This document shows, piece by piece, positions 41,959-50,230 of a DNA stretch of 64,000 bases (position 1 is its first letter; every line of letters starts with the position of its first letter). A program made the position numbers and the translations under genes. The notes beneath the pieces are model-generated. The model worked only from the letters and a program-made list of their open reading frames with translations, was not told where the DNA came from and ran no database searches. Source of the DNA: JAFGCL01 sp964492335 (lineage in GTDB: Bacteria; Chloroflexota; Dehalococcoidia; UBA2247; RBG-13-53-26); NCBI GenBank assembly GCA_964492335.1, contig CAZBJX010000003.1, forward strand, positions 62,001 to 126,000, given 5' to 3'.

Positions 41959-42438
41959 CTACGGGAGGGACACCTCATGCTTTGCCTGCTGGCGCTCCAC
42001 GCGGCGCAGGGTGGCCGGGGTGGGGCGTATCAGCAACATGGGCAGCCCCGACTCCCGCAGGACATGCCGGGCCACGCTGCCGAACAGCGTGTTCTGCAGG
42101 CCGCCGCGCCCGTGGGTAGCCATGGCGATCAGGCCGACCTGGTTCTCGCGGGCATACCTGACGATCATGTCTTCGGCCTTGCCCAGCAGGGTAACGCAGG
42201 TCACCTCAACCCCGGCCGCTTCCAGCGGCTCCGCCACCGCCTTCAGATATTCTTCCGCGCGCTGCTGCATGGTCCACGGGGTCTTCTGGGAGGTCCCGGT
42301 GACCCCTCCGATGGTCTCGGGGAGCACCTTCAGCAGCACTACCCTGGACGCGCCCCGCGAGATCATGTCGGAAACGTGGGGCATGATGTGCTCGGCGAGG
42401 TCCGAACCATCCAGGCACACAAGTATCTTCTGGAACAT
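41959..42438 (-). CDS. Universal stress protein A family
   Basis: 159 residues from the ATG at 42438 (GGGAGGTGGCCC upstream). It opens FQKILVCLDGSDLAEH, and near the C-terminus the ATP-binding motif ATHGRGGLQNTLFGSVARHVL (G-x2-G-x9-G-S) is intact, so it is likely an ATP-binding USP. A single domain, full length. An extended -10 (TGC-TATCAT, minus strand, 42571-42579) may drive it. It borders the degraded IS630 fragment on the edge of the acquired island. Confidence 0.9.
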   Translation of the reverse strand: MFQKILVCLDGSDLAEHIMPHVSDMISRGASRVVLLKVLPETIGGVTGTSQKTPWTMQQRAEEYLKAVAEPLEAAGVEVTCVTLLGKAEDMIVRYARENQVGLIAMATHGRGGLQNTLFGSVARHVLRESGLPMLLIRPTPATLRRVERQQAKHEVSLP

Positions 42439-42602
42439 GGGCCACCTCCCCCTTCGGCCGGTGGCGGAGGCTTCCGCCGCCGCGGCGCCGGGCCCCGGGG
42501 GGCGCACGACGGCCACGCCATGCAGGCGGACTTGCGGGCGGGAATGGGCCGGGAGGAGGGTTCCACCTTGATGATAGCACGAATGTCAAGGACGAGCGCT
42601 TC

Positions 42603-43111
42603 ATCCCAAATCCGTGGATGGTTGCCGGATTCCAATCTGGTGCACGAAGTGGAGATGCACATCGGGATGCCGGGCCAGCCAGCGGTCGTTCCTGGGCTTG
42701 ATGGGTCCCGCGATGGCGTAGCACCCGCCAGACATGGTGGGAAGACACATCCCCAAGGGCCTCGGCCAGCAGCTTGCCGGTCCAGGTGGCGTATCCGGCC
42801 GGCGGAGGAGAGTCCAGCTGCGCCAGTATCCGTTTCTCCGTGGCCTGATCATACTTAGGCGGCTTCCCTGGCCGCGGGCTGTTTGCCAGGCCCGCCATCG
42901 CGCTCCGGTGGAAGCGGATGCGCCACTTGCTCACTGTGGCCTGACGCACGCCCAGGCTGGCAGCAACTTCCTTCGTCGTCTTTCCCGCTGCACATTCCAG
43001 CACGATGCGGGCCCGCTGTGCCATGCGCTGTTCCACAGTGCCCTTCCTCAGCCAGGATTCGAGCTCGCTACGATCTTCCGGGGCCAACTGAATCTGACAT
43101 GCCTTAGCCAT
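42603..43111 (-). pseudogene. Degraded IS630-family transposase
   Basis: The start MAKACQIQLAPEDRSELES and the helix-turn-helix GKTTKEVAASLGVRQATVSKWRIRF are the N-terminal half of an IS630-type transposase. It reads cleanly to about LLAEALGDVSSHHVWRVLR, then shifts frame (GPIKPRNDRWLARHPDVHLHFV). It jumps to the end of the DDE domain, skipping most of the catalytic region. It ends next to a TCCACGGATTTGGG sequence also found at 24.45 kb. It is inactive and marks the left edge of the low-GC island. Confidence 0.8.
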
Positions 43112-43177
43112 AGGGTAAGCACAGCACACAACGCGGATTATTGCAACTAGGTACTAGCTCGGAATTCCCCTCGCCGC

Positions 43178-44230
43178 TCATGACACTGCAACTGGGGGTA
43201 TCCACCCCTTGTCTCGCAATACCTTGGCTGCAAGTCCAATCTGCTTTGGGGAGAACTGCGCCTTACGCTCGGCCCAATCGTACGTCATGCTGATCATCTC
43301 GTCATCGGACTGCGGGTGTTCTCGAAGGGCCACCCAGTGGACTGTGGCCAGCAACTCCAGACCGAACGGTGATTCGAAGCCTTCTACGAGTTGTCCCACG
43401 CGCTCGAAGCGTTGTCGAGACTCCAGTCGCTCTGCAAGCAGGTGCTCCGCATCTCTCACTGCGCCCGGCACGAGCTCGAGTGTCTTGTCCGGCTCGTCGC
43501 CCCCGTCCCCGTAGCCAGAGATGTAGTAGCCGTCGATCGCGCTGAGCACGTGCCGCATGTTCTCCGCGTACGGCCCGAAAGGTCCCTTCGAGAAGCGGAG
43601 TCTTAGTGGCTCCCCTGCCTCCTGCATGAAGTACATAAGCTTGTGCACTTCGAGTAGTGAGACAAACGGGTCCATAAGGCCCCTTCGATATCGCTCCATG
43701 AGACCCACCAGGGCAGCCCGACCAGGCGTCATTGAGGGAACTCTCGCCGCTTTCATGCTCTTGGCAGGAACTGGGGTGACTTGGGGTTCGAAGACTATGA
43801 CGCGCACGTTGCCAAGACCACCCATTGCGCGTTCGATCTTAGGCCGGACTGCCGACCATTGCAGACCCCCGAGGCCCGCACCAAGTGGCGGAATTGCAAG
43901 TGAGCGGACTCCCCGGTTTCGAATCTCCGCTGCCAGAGCTTCGAGCCCGGACTCGATATCCTCGATTCGCGACTTCCCTCGCCAGTGTCGCTTGGTCGGG
44001 AAGTTGACAATGTAGCGAGGGTTCGTGAGGCGAGAGGTCTCGAATACAAACATGTGACCAGGTTGCACCTCTCCTCGTCTGCAGGCAGCCGCATAGGCGT
44101 TGAAGTTCTCTGGCCACGCCTTCTTGAATTCGAGCGCAATGCCGCGCCCCATGAAACCTACGCAGTTCACCGTGTTAACGAGCGCCTCTGCGTCCTCTTC
44201 CAGGATATTGCCGGTCTTGTACTCAATCAT
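43178..44230 (-). CDS. darG: DarG antitoxin: macrodomain DNA ADP-ribosylglycohydrolase
   Basis: 350 residues, full length for DarG. The N-terminal macrodomain (~1-155) has the ADP-ribose-binding features YKTGNILEEDAEALVNTVNCVGFMGRGIAL and AIPPLGAGLGGLQW. The C-terminal ~180 residues (LLEVHKLMYFMQEAG; FSKGPFGPYAENMRHVLSAI) are the DarG-specific domain that binds and neutralises DarT. DarG removes the ADP-ribose that DarT puts on thymidine in single-stranded DNA. GGAGG lies 7 bases before the ATG. It starts 16 bases after darT stops, in one operon; toxin first, antitoxin second. Confidence 0.92.
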   Translation of the reverse strand: MIEYKTGNILEEDAEALVNTVNCVGFMGRGIALEFKKAWPENFNAYAAACRRGEVQPGHMFVFETSRLTNPRYIVNFPTKRHWRGKSRIEDIESGLEALAAEIRNRGVRSLAIPPLGAGLGGLQWSAVRPKIERAMGGLGNVRVIVFEPQVTPVPAKSMKAARVPSMTPGRAALVGLMERYRRGLMDPFVSLLEVHKLMYFMQEAGEPLRLRFSKGPFGPYAENMRHVLSAIDGYYISGYGDGGDEPDKTLELVPGAVRDAEHLLAERLESRQRFERVGQLVEGFESPFGLELLATVHWVALREHPQSDDEMISMTYDWAERKAQFSPKQIGLAAKVLRDKGWIPPVAVS

Positions 44231-44246
44231 GTCATGGCCTCCCTAT

Positions 44247-44897
44247 TTAGAAATACCACTGGGGGAACGTCGAGACAAGGGGCCTGTGTCCTCCGGAAGC
44301 AAGTGCTTGGGTCGCTCTTGACCGAATGGCGTCTGACCGCACGCCGATGCATTGGATCAGTTGGAACGGGAAACTGCCGTGGACAAGGAATTCCGCCTGC
44401 TTGCGCTCTTTCACTTCAGGCGGTCGGAAGTCCTTTGCCGCGATTGCCGCCCAGTCCAGTTCGTCGAAATCGTCGATCCCACATCGGAACTCCGTGTAGT
44501 AGGCTCCGGCGTTGGACAGTGAGAACGCCCACTTCACATTGTTGGCGTCTGCCCAGTGGACGACTGCGTGAAGATCAGCTGCAAGGTGGACGATAGGGTC
44601 TTGTCCACCTTGGTAGGCCAAGTCGGGATGGTTTGCACAGTGGATAACGTAAAGCATTACAGAACGTGGGCAGAAGTAGAACGGAACATAGTCACCGACT
44701 TTGGTGCCTGGGTGGCAAGGAACCGCCAGTTCTTGGACACGTCTGAGCTTGATAGCTGACATGCCTATGCCTGTGGTCGGGCCGCCTCGTGTAATCATCG
44801 CCGCATCGCTCAAGAGTTTTCCGCAACTCGCTATGGAATCGAGGTTATCCACGTGCGTGACGTGGAAGATCATAGGCTGTGCCGGAGGAACACTCAT
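44247..44897 (-). CDS. darT: DarT toxin: single-strand DNA thymidine ADP-ribosyltransferase
   Basis: 216 residues from the ATG at 44897 (GGAGG 10 bases upstream; the open frame to 44945 is not needed). Family landmarks are FHVTHVDNLDSI (NAD pocket), IKLRRVQE with the conserved Arg near 52, VPFYFCPRSVMLYV (71-84), and ERKQAEFLVH with the catalytic Glu at 169. All key positions look intact, so the toxin should be active. DarT modifies DNA and blocks replication; DarTG acts as a toxin-antitoxin and phage-defence system. The promoter is at 45029-45058. Confidence 0.93.
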   Translation of the reverse strand: MSVPPAQPMIFHVTHVDNLDSIASCGKLLSDAAMITRGGPTTGIGMSAIKLRRVQELAVPCHPGTKVGDYVPFYFCPRSVMLYVIHCANHPDLAYQGGQDPIVHLAADLHAVVHWADANNVKWAFSLSNAGAYYTEFRCGIDDFDELDWAAIAAKDFRPPEVKERKQAEFLVHGSFPFQLIQCIGVRSDAIRSRATQALASGGHRPLVSTFPQWYF

Positions 44898-45028
44898 GTC
44901 AGCAACGCCTCCAGGTAGGTGCGGAGGACTCCAGGGAGACGACAAGTCTCAGCGGCGCGTACAGTATCGTCCGGGTGGCTGCTTGGTGGCGATGTGCTAT
45001 AGCGAGTGTGGGATTGTTCATGTTCGAA

Positions 45029-45058
45029 ATAGTATTGAACGTCAGCACATACTGTCAA
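45029..45058 (-). promoter_or_regulatory. Promoter of darT-darG
   Basis: Minus strand perfect TTGACA (45053-45058), 18 bases, TACTAT (45029-45034). The -35 overlaps the last codons of the hsdM reading frame, so darTG has its own promoter and a ~125-base leader. Confidence 0.7.
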
Positions 45059-47112
45059 CTGCCGACGTTCGTTATGCGTCTTCCTGCTTCCCGGTCATGT
45101 TGGCCAGCATCCGCATGATCTCTCTCAACGGCGCGGATGTCGTCTTCAATCAGGTCAAGCGGGCGTGGCGGTGTGTACTTGTAGAAGTAGCGGTTGAAAC
45201 TGATCTCGTACCCCACGATGCCCACTTGCCCGTCCTCTTCATCGCGCTTGCCCCTATCGATCCAGGCATCCGGGACGTGAGGTTTGACTTCGCGATCGAA
45301 GTATGTATCCACGCTCTCGGATAGGGGAACACTCTGGCTGTCGCGCAGATCAGGGTCGGGTTCAGGGTTTCCGTCATTGTCGCGGCATACAGACGCCGTC
45401 TCATCGCGTTCGGACAGGGCGGACAAGATAGCCTTGGTTGCGGGAGCTGGGAGCTTCAAGCCAGCGTTAATGGCAGCCGTCACCGGTATGCTCTCGAACT
45501 GATCGCGATCCTTATACAAGATAGCAGGGAGAGTCTGTCGCAGCCTGCGCACTTCCTCCTGGAGAGCTCGGCCTTCAGTCTGTTCCTTGACAGCTGCCTC
45601 ACCCTTCTTCTTTGACTGTGCCAGACCTTGGAAGCTCTTCTCTTCTTCAAGGCGTGCGATGAGCTCTGGACTCACCTGGAAGTTGAGCCGAAGTGGGCGT
45701 TCTACCGTTATCTTGCGGAAGCCGCAATGCGTGGTGGGGAAGACCCGGCTGACTACTGTCTCTTCTTCCTGCCCGTCCTTCCTCACCATGCAGGTATCAC
45801 CGTCTCTGAAGTCGGCACGAATCTTCAGGATGTCCTCGACCCGGTCGAGCGGGATCTCGCGGCGCTTGTCGCCAAGGCTTCGGCGCATCTGTGTCCAGCA
45901 ACGCGAAGACGAGCCATCGATGAGCTGGACTTCGCCCTGGCGCTCGGGCGACTTGCGGTCTCTGAGGAGCCAGGCATAGGTCGCGACGCCGGTGTTATAG
46001 ATGAGTTGCTCTGGGAGAGCTATCAGGCACTCGAGCCAATCGTTCTCCAGTATGAAGCGCCGGATCTCGCTGTCGCCACTGCCGGCGTCGCCCGTGAAGA
46101 GAGGGGAACCGTTCATGATGATGGCCATCCGCGAGCCACCGTCCTTGGGCTCCTTCCGGTGTGCCAGCATGTGGAGCAAGAAGAGTATCTGGCCGTCGCT
46201 GATGCGCGGCAGCCCTGGTGAGAAGCGACCCGCGGAGCCGCGTCCATGCTCGTCACGAACGGCCTTCTCGTCCCGTTTCCAGTCCTTGCCGTATGGAGGA
46301 TTGGCGACCAGGTAGTCGAAGCTGCGGTTGGCATGCCCATCGTTAGAGAGTGTGCTACCGAATGCGATGTTGGCGGCATGGTGGCCTCTTGGGTTCTTTG
46401 TGGATAGGTCTGACTTCGAGACTGCCCAGGTCTCCGGGTTGACCTCTTGCCCGAACAGATGAATCTCGGCCTCATGGTTGACCGCAGGGCGAATGATGTC
46501 GCCATTCCGGCGGACTCCGATGATGACATGCTCTTCTGTGATCATTATCATTCCGCGTGATCGACAGCAGTGGTCGTAGACGGAGAGAGCAACGCCCTTG
46601 CGCCTGATGCGGGTTATGTCGCCGGCAAGCATGAGGTCCACCATCAGGTGGACTACGTCGCGGGGCGCGAAGTGCTCGCCTGGATTCTCGTTCAGAGCTT
46701 CGTTGAACCTGCCCATGACTTCCTCGAAGATCGTCCCCATGGTGGGGTTGTCGACCTTGTCGGGATGCAGGTCGACATTCTTGAATCGCTCGAGCACTTG
46801 GAAGAGCAACCCTGCCTCATCCAGTTTGCTGATTGTGTTGTCGAAGTCGTACCGGGAGGCATTGTAGAAGGCGAAGCCCGATGCCTCGCGCAGCTGGCCG
46901 CTGGGGTCTTCGAGTCTGCCCTTGAACTTGCCTTGCGTCTGCACTACCTTTGCTATTGTCGGCGCGAGCACGCAATCGAGCTGCCGCAGCACGGTGAGCG
47001 GGAGTATGACGTCCTGGTACTTGCCACGCCCAAAGGCGTCCCGGATCAGGTCGGCGACGCCCCAGATGAAGCTGACGACCTCACTGTGGTTCACGGGTTG
47101 GCCATACCTCAT
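45055..47112 (-). CDS. hsdM: Type I restriction-modification DNA methylase HsdM, orphan and probably damaged
   Basis: 685 residues from the ATG at 47112. N-terminal helical domain (VADLIRDAFGRGKYQDVILPLTVLR), EHFAPRDVVHLM (148-158), catalytic motif NPPYG (271-275), ISDGQILFLLHM and NGSPLFTGDAGSGDSEIRR are typical of adenine-N6 HsdM. The SAM-binding motif I, normally DPCCGSGGM, reads DHCCRSRGM (180-188): three changes at key positions. The C-terminus leaves the family sequence at AVERDHADAG; restoring a lost GA in the run at 45119-45125 gives EIMRMLANMTGKQEDA and a stop at 45072. No hsdS or hsdR lies in this window. Likely inactive, or a different function. Confidence 0.85.
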   Translation of the reverse strand: MRYGQPVNHSEVVSFIWGVADLIRDAFGRGKYQDVILPLTVLRQLDCVLAPTIAKVVQTQGKFKGRLEDPSGQLREASGFAFYNASRYDFDNTISKLDEAGLLFQVLERFKNVDLHPDKVDNPTMGTIFEEVMGRFNEALNENPGEHFAPRDVVHLMVDLMLAGDITRIRRKGVALSVYDHCCRSRGMIMITEEHVIIGVRRNGDIIRPAVNHEAEIHLFGQEVNPETWAVSKSDLSTKNPRGHHAANIAFGSTLSNDGHANRSFDYLVANPPYGKDWKRDEKAVRDEHGRGSAGRFSPGLPRISDGQILFLLHMLAHRKEPKDGGSRMAIIMNGSPLFTGDAGSGDSEIRRFILENDWLECLIALPEQLIYNTGVATYAWLLRDRKSPERQGEVQLIDGSSSRCWTQMRRSLGDKRREIPLDRVEDILKIRADFRDGDTCMVRKDGQEEETVVSRVFPTTHCGFRKITVERPLRLNFQVSPELIARLEEEKSFQGLAQSKKKGEAAVKEQTEGRALQEEVRRLRQTLPAILYKDRDQFESIPVTAAINAGLKLPAPATKAILSALSERDETASVCRDNDGNPEPDPDLRDSQSVPLSESVDTYFDREVKPHVPDAWIDRGKRDEEDGQVGIVGYEISFNRYFYKYTPPRPLDLIEDDIRAVERDHADAGQHDREAGRRITNVGS

Positions 47113-47583
47113 GTCAGGAGTCCATTCTGGCCGATGATGCGTTGGTGCATGCGGTTGCAGCCGATTATAGCACGTACGGTGCTTGATGGAGAAAGGTTCT
47201 GCAGGCCAAGACCACTGGTCAAGTTGGTGGTGACGTACGTTCATGGCCTGGTGGAGGTCTTCCAGCCAAGCATCGACCCCCGAGAAGTGGCGCCCAGACT
47301 CTTCTCCCAAGAGCACCCCCCCCTCCCTCGCCGCCTTACCCCGCCAATTCAAACACCTGTCTCGAAGGCGACAGTGGTTCCTGGTTGCGGCATAGCGAAG
47401 GTCAGCATGTCCGCTCACCAATGTTCCGGCAGGCGAGCCACTGGTGCATAGTCAACCCCTGCCATGGCAGCCTTGATCCTGAGCCCTTGCTGCAAATCCA
47501 AATCCACGAATGCGTCAAGCCCGACAGCCTCCCCCGCATCAACGCCGTTGCCCGGGGTTCCGGCGATGCGTGCAGCCCTCCTG
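47113..47583. other. Non-coding upstream region of hsdM with one promoter
   Basis: The only recognisable element is an extended -10 on the minus strand, TGC-TATAAT (TATAAT at 47164-47169), about 50 bases before the hsdM ATG. The rest has open frames without familiar protein sequence and no clear repeats. Confidence 0.5.
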
Positions 47584-47802
47584 GTGCCCGGTGCAGATGA
47601 AGCGCCACTCCTCTCGCACCTTCTCCTCGCCTCTGAGCAGGAACTGGCGGAACCCTCTCCCTTGTTTGATCTGGCCGAATACCGGCTCCGGCACCTCCTT
47701 CCTCAGGCCGTAGCACTCTCTCCTCTGCTTTGTCCTCAGCTTGCGCCGCATCCGGTCTGCCGTCGACAGCCACTTCGGTATCCGGCCCCGCGGTGCGAGC
47801 CT
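47584..47802 (-). pseudogene. C-terminal fragment of an IS1182-like transposase
   Basis: The minus strand reads RLAPRGRIPKWLSTADRMRR, then KQRRECYGLRKEVPEPVFGQ, IKQGRGFRQFLLRG and EEKVREEWRFICTGH. This is the conserved C-terminal block of IS1182/DDE_Tnp_1_6 transposases (VEPVFGQIK...GFRxFLLRG). About 73 residues remain; the catalytic part is missing. It ends abruptly against the IS1380 fragment on the other side. Confidence 0.8.
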
Positions 47803-47804
47803 AT

Positions 47805-48219
47805 ATGCAGAACGTGAAGGTGGAGAAGAAGGTCACCCTGGACATCGATGCCCACCTGGTGGAGACGGACAAGGCCCAGGCCCGGCGCTGCTACCAAGGG
47901 ATACAAGGCTTACCAGCCGATAGAGGTGTGCTGGGCGGAGACGGGCCTGGTGCTGGCTGACGAGTTCCGAGAGGGCAATGTGTCCGCTGCGGAGGGCAAC
48001 CGCCGTCTGATCGATCAAGCCTATGAAACCCTGGGGCCCGGAGACTGGGAGATATGCATCAGGTCGGACTCGGCGGCATACGAGCAGGAGAACCTGGACC
48101 ACTGGAACAGCCGGGGATGGAGGTTCACGGTGTTCACCGCTCTGGGCCAGGTGGTGCGCCATGCCCGCCGCGTGCTGCACCCTGCGCCCAAGGAATCCAC
48201 GGATTCAGGCTTCATGTGA
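47805..48219 (+). pseudogene. Fragment of an IS1380-family transposase with a frameshift
   Basis: The plus strand reads MQNVKVEKKVTLDIDAHLVE TDKAQARRCYQ, then after a one-base shift GYKAYQPIEVCWAETGLVLADEF, IRSDSAAYEQENLDHW and SRGWRF. This is the central catalytic region of IS1380 transposases. The shift is an extra G near 47900 (CAAGGGATAC instead of CAAGGATAC). The 3' end is replaced by the 31-bp sequence also present at 24453-24483. The beginning and end of the gene are missing. Confidence 0.82.
48175..48205 (+). repeat. 31-bp repeat, second copy
   Basis: Identical over 31 bases to the minus strand of 24453-24483, 23.7 kb away in inverted orientation. It lies at the end of the IS1380 fragment and runs into the promoter region of the next gene. 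Confidence 0.85.
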
Positions 48220-48239
48220 TGCTGCCGGTGGGGTATCAT
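48211..48239 (+). promoter_or_regulatory. Possible promoter of the acyl-CoA synthetase gene
   Basis: TTCATG (48211-48216), 17 bases, TATCAT (48234-48239). The -35 lies at the very end of the IS remnant, so an insertion sequence may have supplied part of this promoter. Confidence 0.4.
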
Positions 48240-48277
48240 GGATACCAGGCGCCCGTGGCGCCAGAGAGGTGAAGGAA

Positions 48278-49822
48278 GTGAATGCTGCCCGTCCCCCGTC
48301 CCTGGAGTACATGTTCCATCCCCGTTCCATAGCGGTGGTCGGCATCTCGGCCGACCCGCCCAAGCTGTGGATCAAGAGGCTCTACCTGGAATCCCTGATC
48401 AAGAACCGGTTCCCGGGCCCGGTGCACCTGGTCAACCCCCGGGGCGGCGAGATGGACGGCCTGCCTCTCTACCGCAGCCTCAAGGACATCCCGGGCCCGG
48501 TGGACCACGTGGTCATCTCCGTGCCGGCAGTGCACGCCCCGCAGGTCATGCAGGAGTGCCGGGAGATCGGGGCCAGGGTGGTGCACGTCTTCTCCTCCGG
48601 CTTCGCCGAGACGGGCGAGCCGGACCGGGCCCGTCTTCAGGAGGCCATGGTGGAGATCGCCCGGCAGGGGGACATGCGCATCATCGGCCCCAACTGCCTG
48701 GGCATCTTCTACCCGGCCGGCGGCATAGGGCTGAGCCCCGACCTGCCCATGGAGCCGGGCCCTATCGGCTTCCTCTGCCAGAGCGGCGGCAACGTTACCT
48801 GCACCGCCCGGCACGCGGCGGCGCGGGGGCTGCGCTTCAGCAAGATAGTCAGCTACGGCAATGCCTGCGACATCAACGAGTGCGACCTTGTGGAGTACTT
48901 CGCCTCGGACCCGGAGACGAAGGTGATCGCCGCCTACATCGAGGGCACCCAGGACGGGCGGCGGCTGCGCCGGGTGCTGCGGCAGGCCGCGGCGGCCAAG
49001 CCGGTGGTGGTGTTCAAGGGGGGCTTCTCGCCGGACGGGGAGAGGGCGGCGGCCTCGCACACGGGATCGCTGGCCGGCGCCGACGCGGTGTGGGACGGGC
49101 TGCTGCGGCAGGCGGGGGCGATAAGGGCCTTCAGCTACGAGGAGATGGTGGACGTGCTGGTGGCCCTTCTGCGGGTGCGGCCCTTCAGGGGCCTCAACAC
49201 CTGCGTCATCGGGCACGGCGGCGGCGCCAGCGTCATGGCCACCGACGAGATGAGCCGGGTGGGCTTCCGCCTGCCGCCCATCCCGGGCGAGATAAGGGAC
49301 GGCCTGAAGGAGTTCGTCGACCTGGCCAACAGCATGCTGCGCAACCCGCTGGACCTCGGCACGGGGTTCGTCCCGGACTCCATGCGTGTGGTGCAGGGCA
49401 TGGGAGGGCGCTCTCCAACTGAGGTGCTGCGGGAGGCGGCTGCCTCCGGGGGCCTGCCCCGGGCGAGGCGGCTCAATGACCTGCTGGGGCAGTGGCCCGG
49501 CCTGGACCTGGTGGTGTACCACCACGGCTTCGATATCAGCCCGGTGCCGGTGGAGCGCGCCCAGGCTGCGGGCGGGCCCGGCTCGGTGTTGCTGGCGGCC
49601 TATGCCTGCCGGCTGCCGAAGGCGCTGGTGTTCCACTCCATGGGCAACGACGCCTCCTGCGAGGCGTCCATCGATGTCCGGGGCGTGGCGGCGGAGATGG
49701 GGCTGCCGCTGTTTCTGTCCATGAGGGGGGCCGCCGTGGCTTTGCGGAAGCTGGCCGACTACGGCGCAGCCTGTCCGGAGACGCTGGTGGGCCTGCAGGC
49801 CGGTCTGCCCCCGGCGCAATGA
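48278..49822 (+). CDS. ADP-forming acyl-CoA synthetase-like protein, CoA-binding and ligase domains
   Basis: 514 residues from the GTG at 48278 (AGGTGAAGGA upstream). The N-terminal CoA-binding Rossmann domain starts FHPRSIAVVGISADPPKLW and contains GPNCLGIF; the middle has FLCQSGGNVTCTA and YGNACDINECDLVEYFA; then AAASHTGSLAG carries the conserved His region of ADP-forming synthetases. It resembles the alpha part of ADP-forming acetyl/acyl-CoA synthetase or Pat-type proteins. No ATP-grasp (beta) domain is present, so a separate beta subunit would be needed for ATP formation. No neighbour provides it. Confidence 0.8.
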   Translation: MNAARPPSLEYMFHPRSIAVVGISADPPKLWIKRLYLESLIKNRFPGPVHLVNPRGGEMDGLPLYRSLKDIPGPVDHVVISVPAVHAPQVMQECREIGARVVHVFSSGFAETGEPDRARLQEAMVEIARQGDMRIIGPNCLGIFYPAGGIGLSPDLPMEPGPIGFLCQSGGNVTCTARHAAARGLRFSKIVSYGNACDINECDLVEYFASDPETKVIAAYIEGTQDGRRLRRVLRQAAAAKPVVVFKGGFSPDGERAAASHTGSLAGADAVWDGLLRQAGAIRAFSYEEMVDVLVALLRVRPFRGLNTCVIGHGGGASVMATDEMSRVGFRLPPIPGEIRDGLKEFVDLANSMLRNPLDLGTGFVPDSMRVVQGMGGRSPTEVLREAAASGGLPRARRLNDLLGQWPGLDLVVYHHGFDISPVPVERAQAAGGPGSVLLAAYACRLPKALVFHSMGNDASCEASIDVRGVAAEMGLPLFLSMRGAAVALRKLADYGAACPETLVGLQAGLPPAQ

Positions 49823-49880
49823 GGCAGGCGCATCCTGGGGAGGAAGGGGCGGGTGCCGGCGCCGGCCGGGGTGGCGGGGG

Positions 49881-50102
49881 CTATGAGGGGCAGCCCTCGT
49901 CGTAGCGCTTGGTCAGCTGGCTCAGTTCATCCTCCAGCAGGATGAGGTTGTTCTCGGTGTCAGCCAGGTCCTCCTCGGTGACGTTGCCCGGCTGCACGCG
50001 CGTCCTGATCAGCTCGAGCCTCATCTGGCTGCGGACCCGGTCCATCTCGGCTATCCTGCGCTTCAGGTCCAGGCAGGCCCTGGGAGACAGCCTCTCTTCC
50101 AT
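49881..50102 (-). CDS. Small coiled-coil protein
   Basis: 73 residues from the ATG at 50102, with GGGGGAGGAGG upstream. Almost entirely charged helix: LKRRIAEMDRVRSQMRLELIR, then EEDLADTENNLILLEDELSQLTKRY with Leu/Ile spacing of a coiled coil. Two cysteines (CLDL and GCPS). No family recognised. It stands between two unrelated genes and could be a cytoplasmic oligomeric regulator, but nothing in the sequence proves it. Confidence 0.55.
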   Translation of the reverse strand: MEERLSPRACLDLKRRIAEMDRVRSQMRLELIRTRVQPGNVTEEDLADTENNLILLEDELSQLTKRYDEGCPS

Positions 50103-50230
50103 ATGCGTTCCTCCTCCCCCGGTGTGGGTCGCGGAAAAGCCCTGCGGTTGCGTCAGCCCGTCCGGCCCTTTATAGCACGGACCGGTCTCAGAAATGTCTC
50201 CGGAGGGGGAGGGGTTCTCACAAGACGCTA

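Noticed and set aside
42206..43129. Apparent fusion of transposase and stress protein in one minus-strand frame
   Set aside because: The first part is IS630 sequence in frame, but the rest is out-of-frame USP sequence; not a real fusion.
47402..47773. Minus-strand 123-codon gene
   Set aside because: A different frame of the same DNA encodes the recognisable IS1182 C-terminus.
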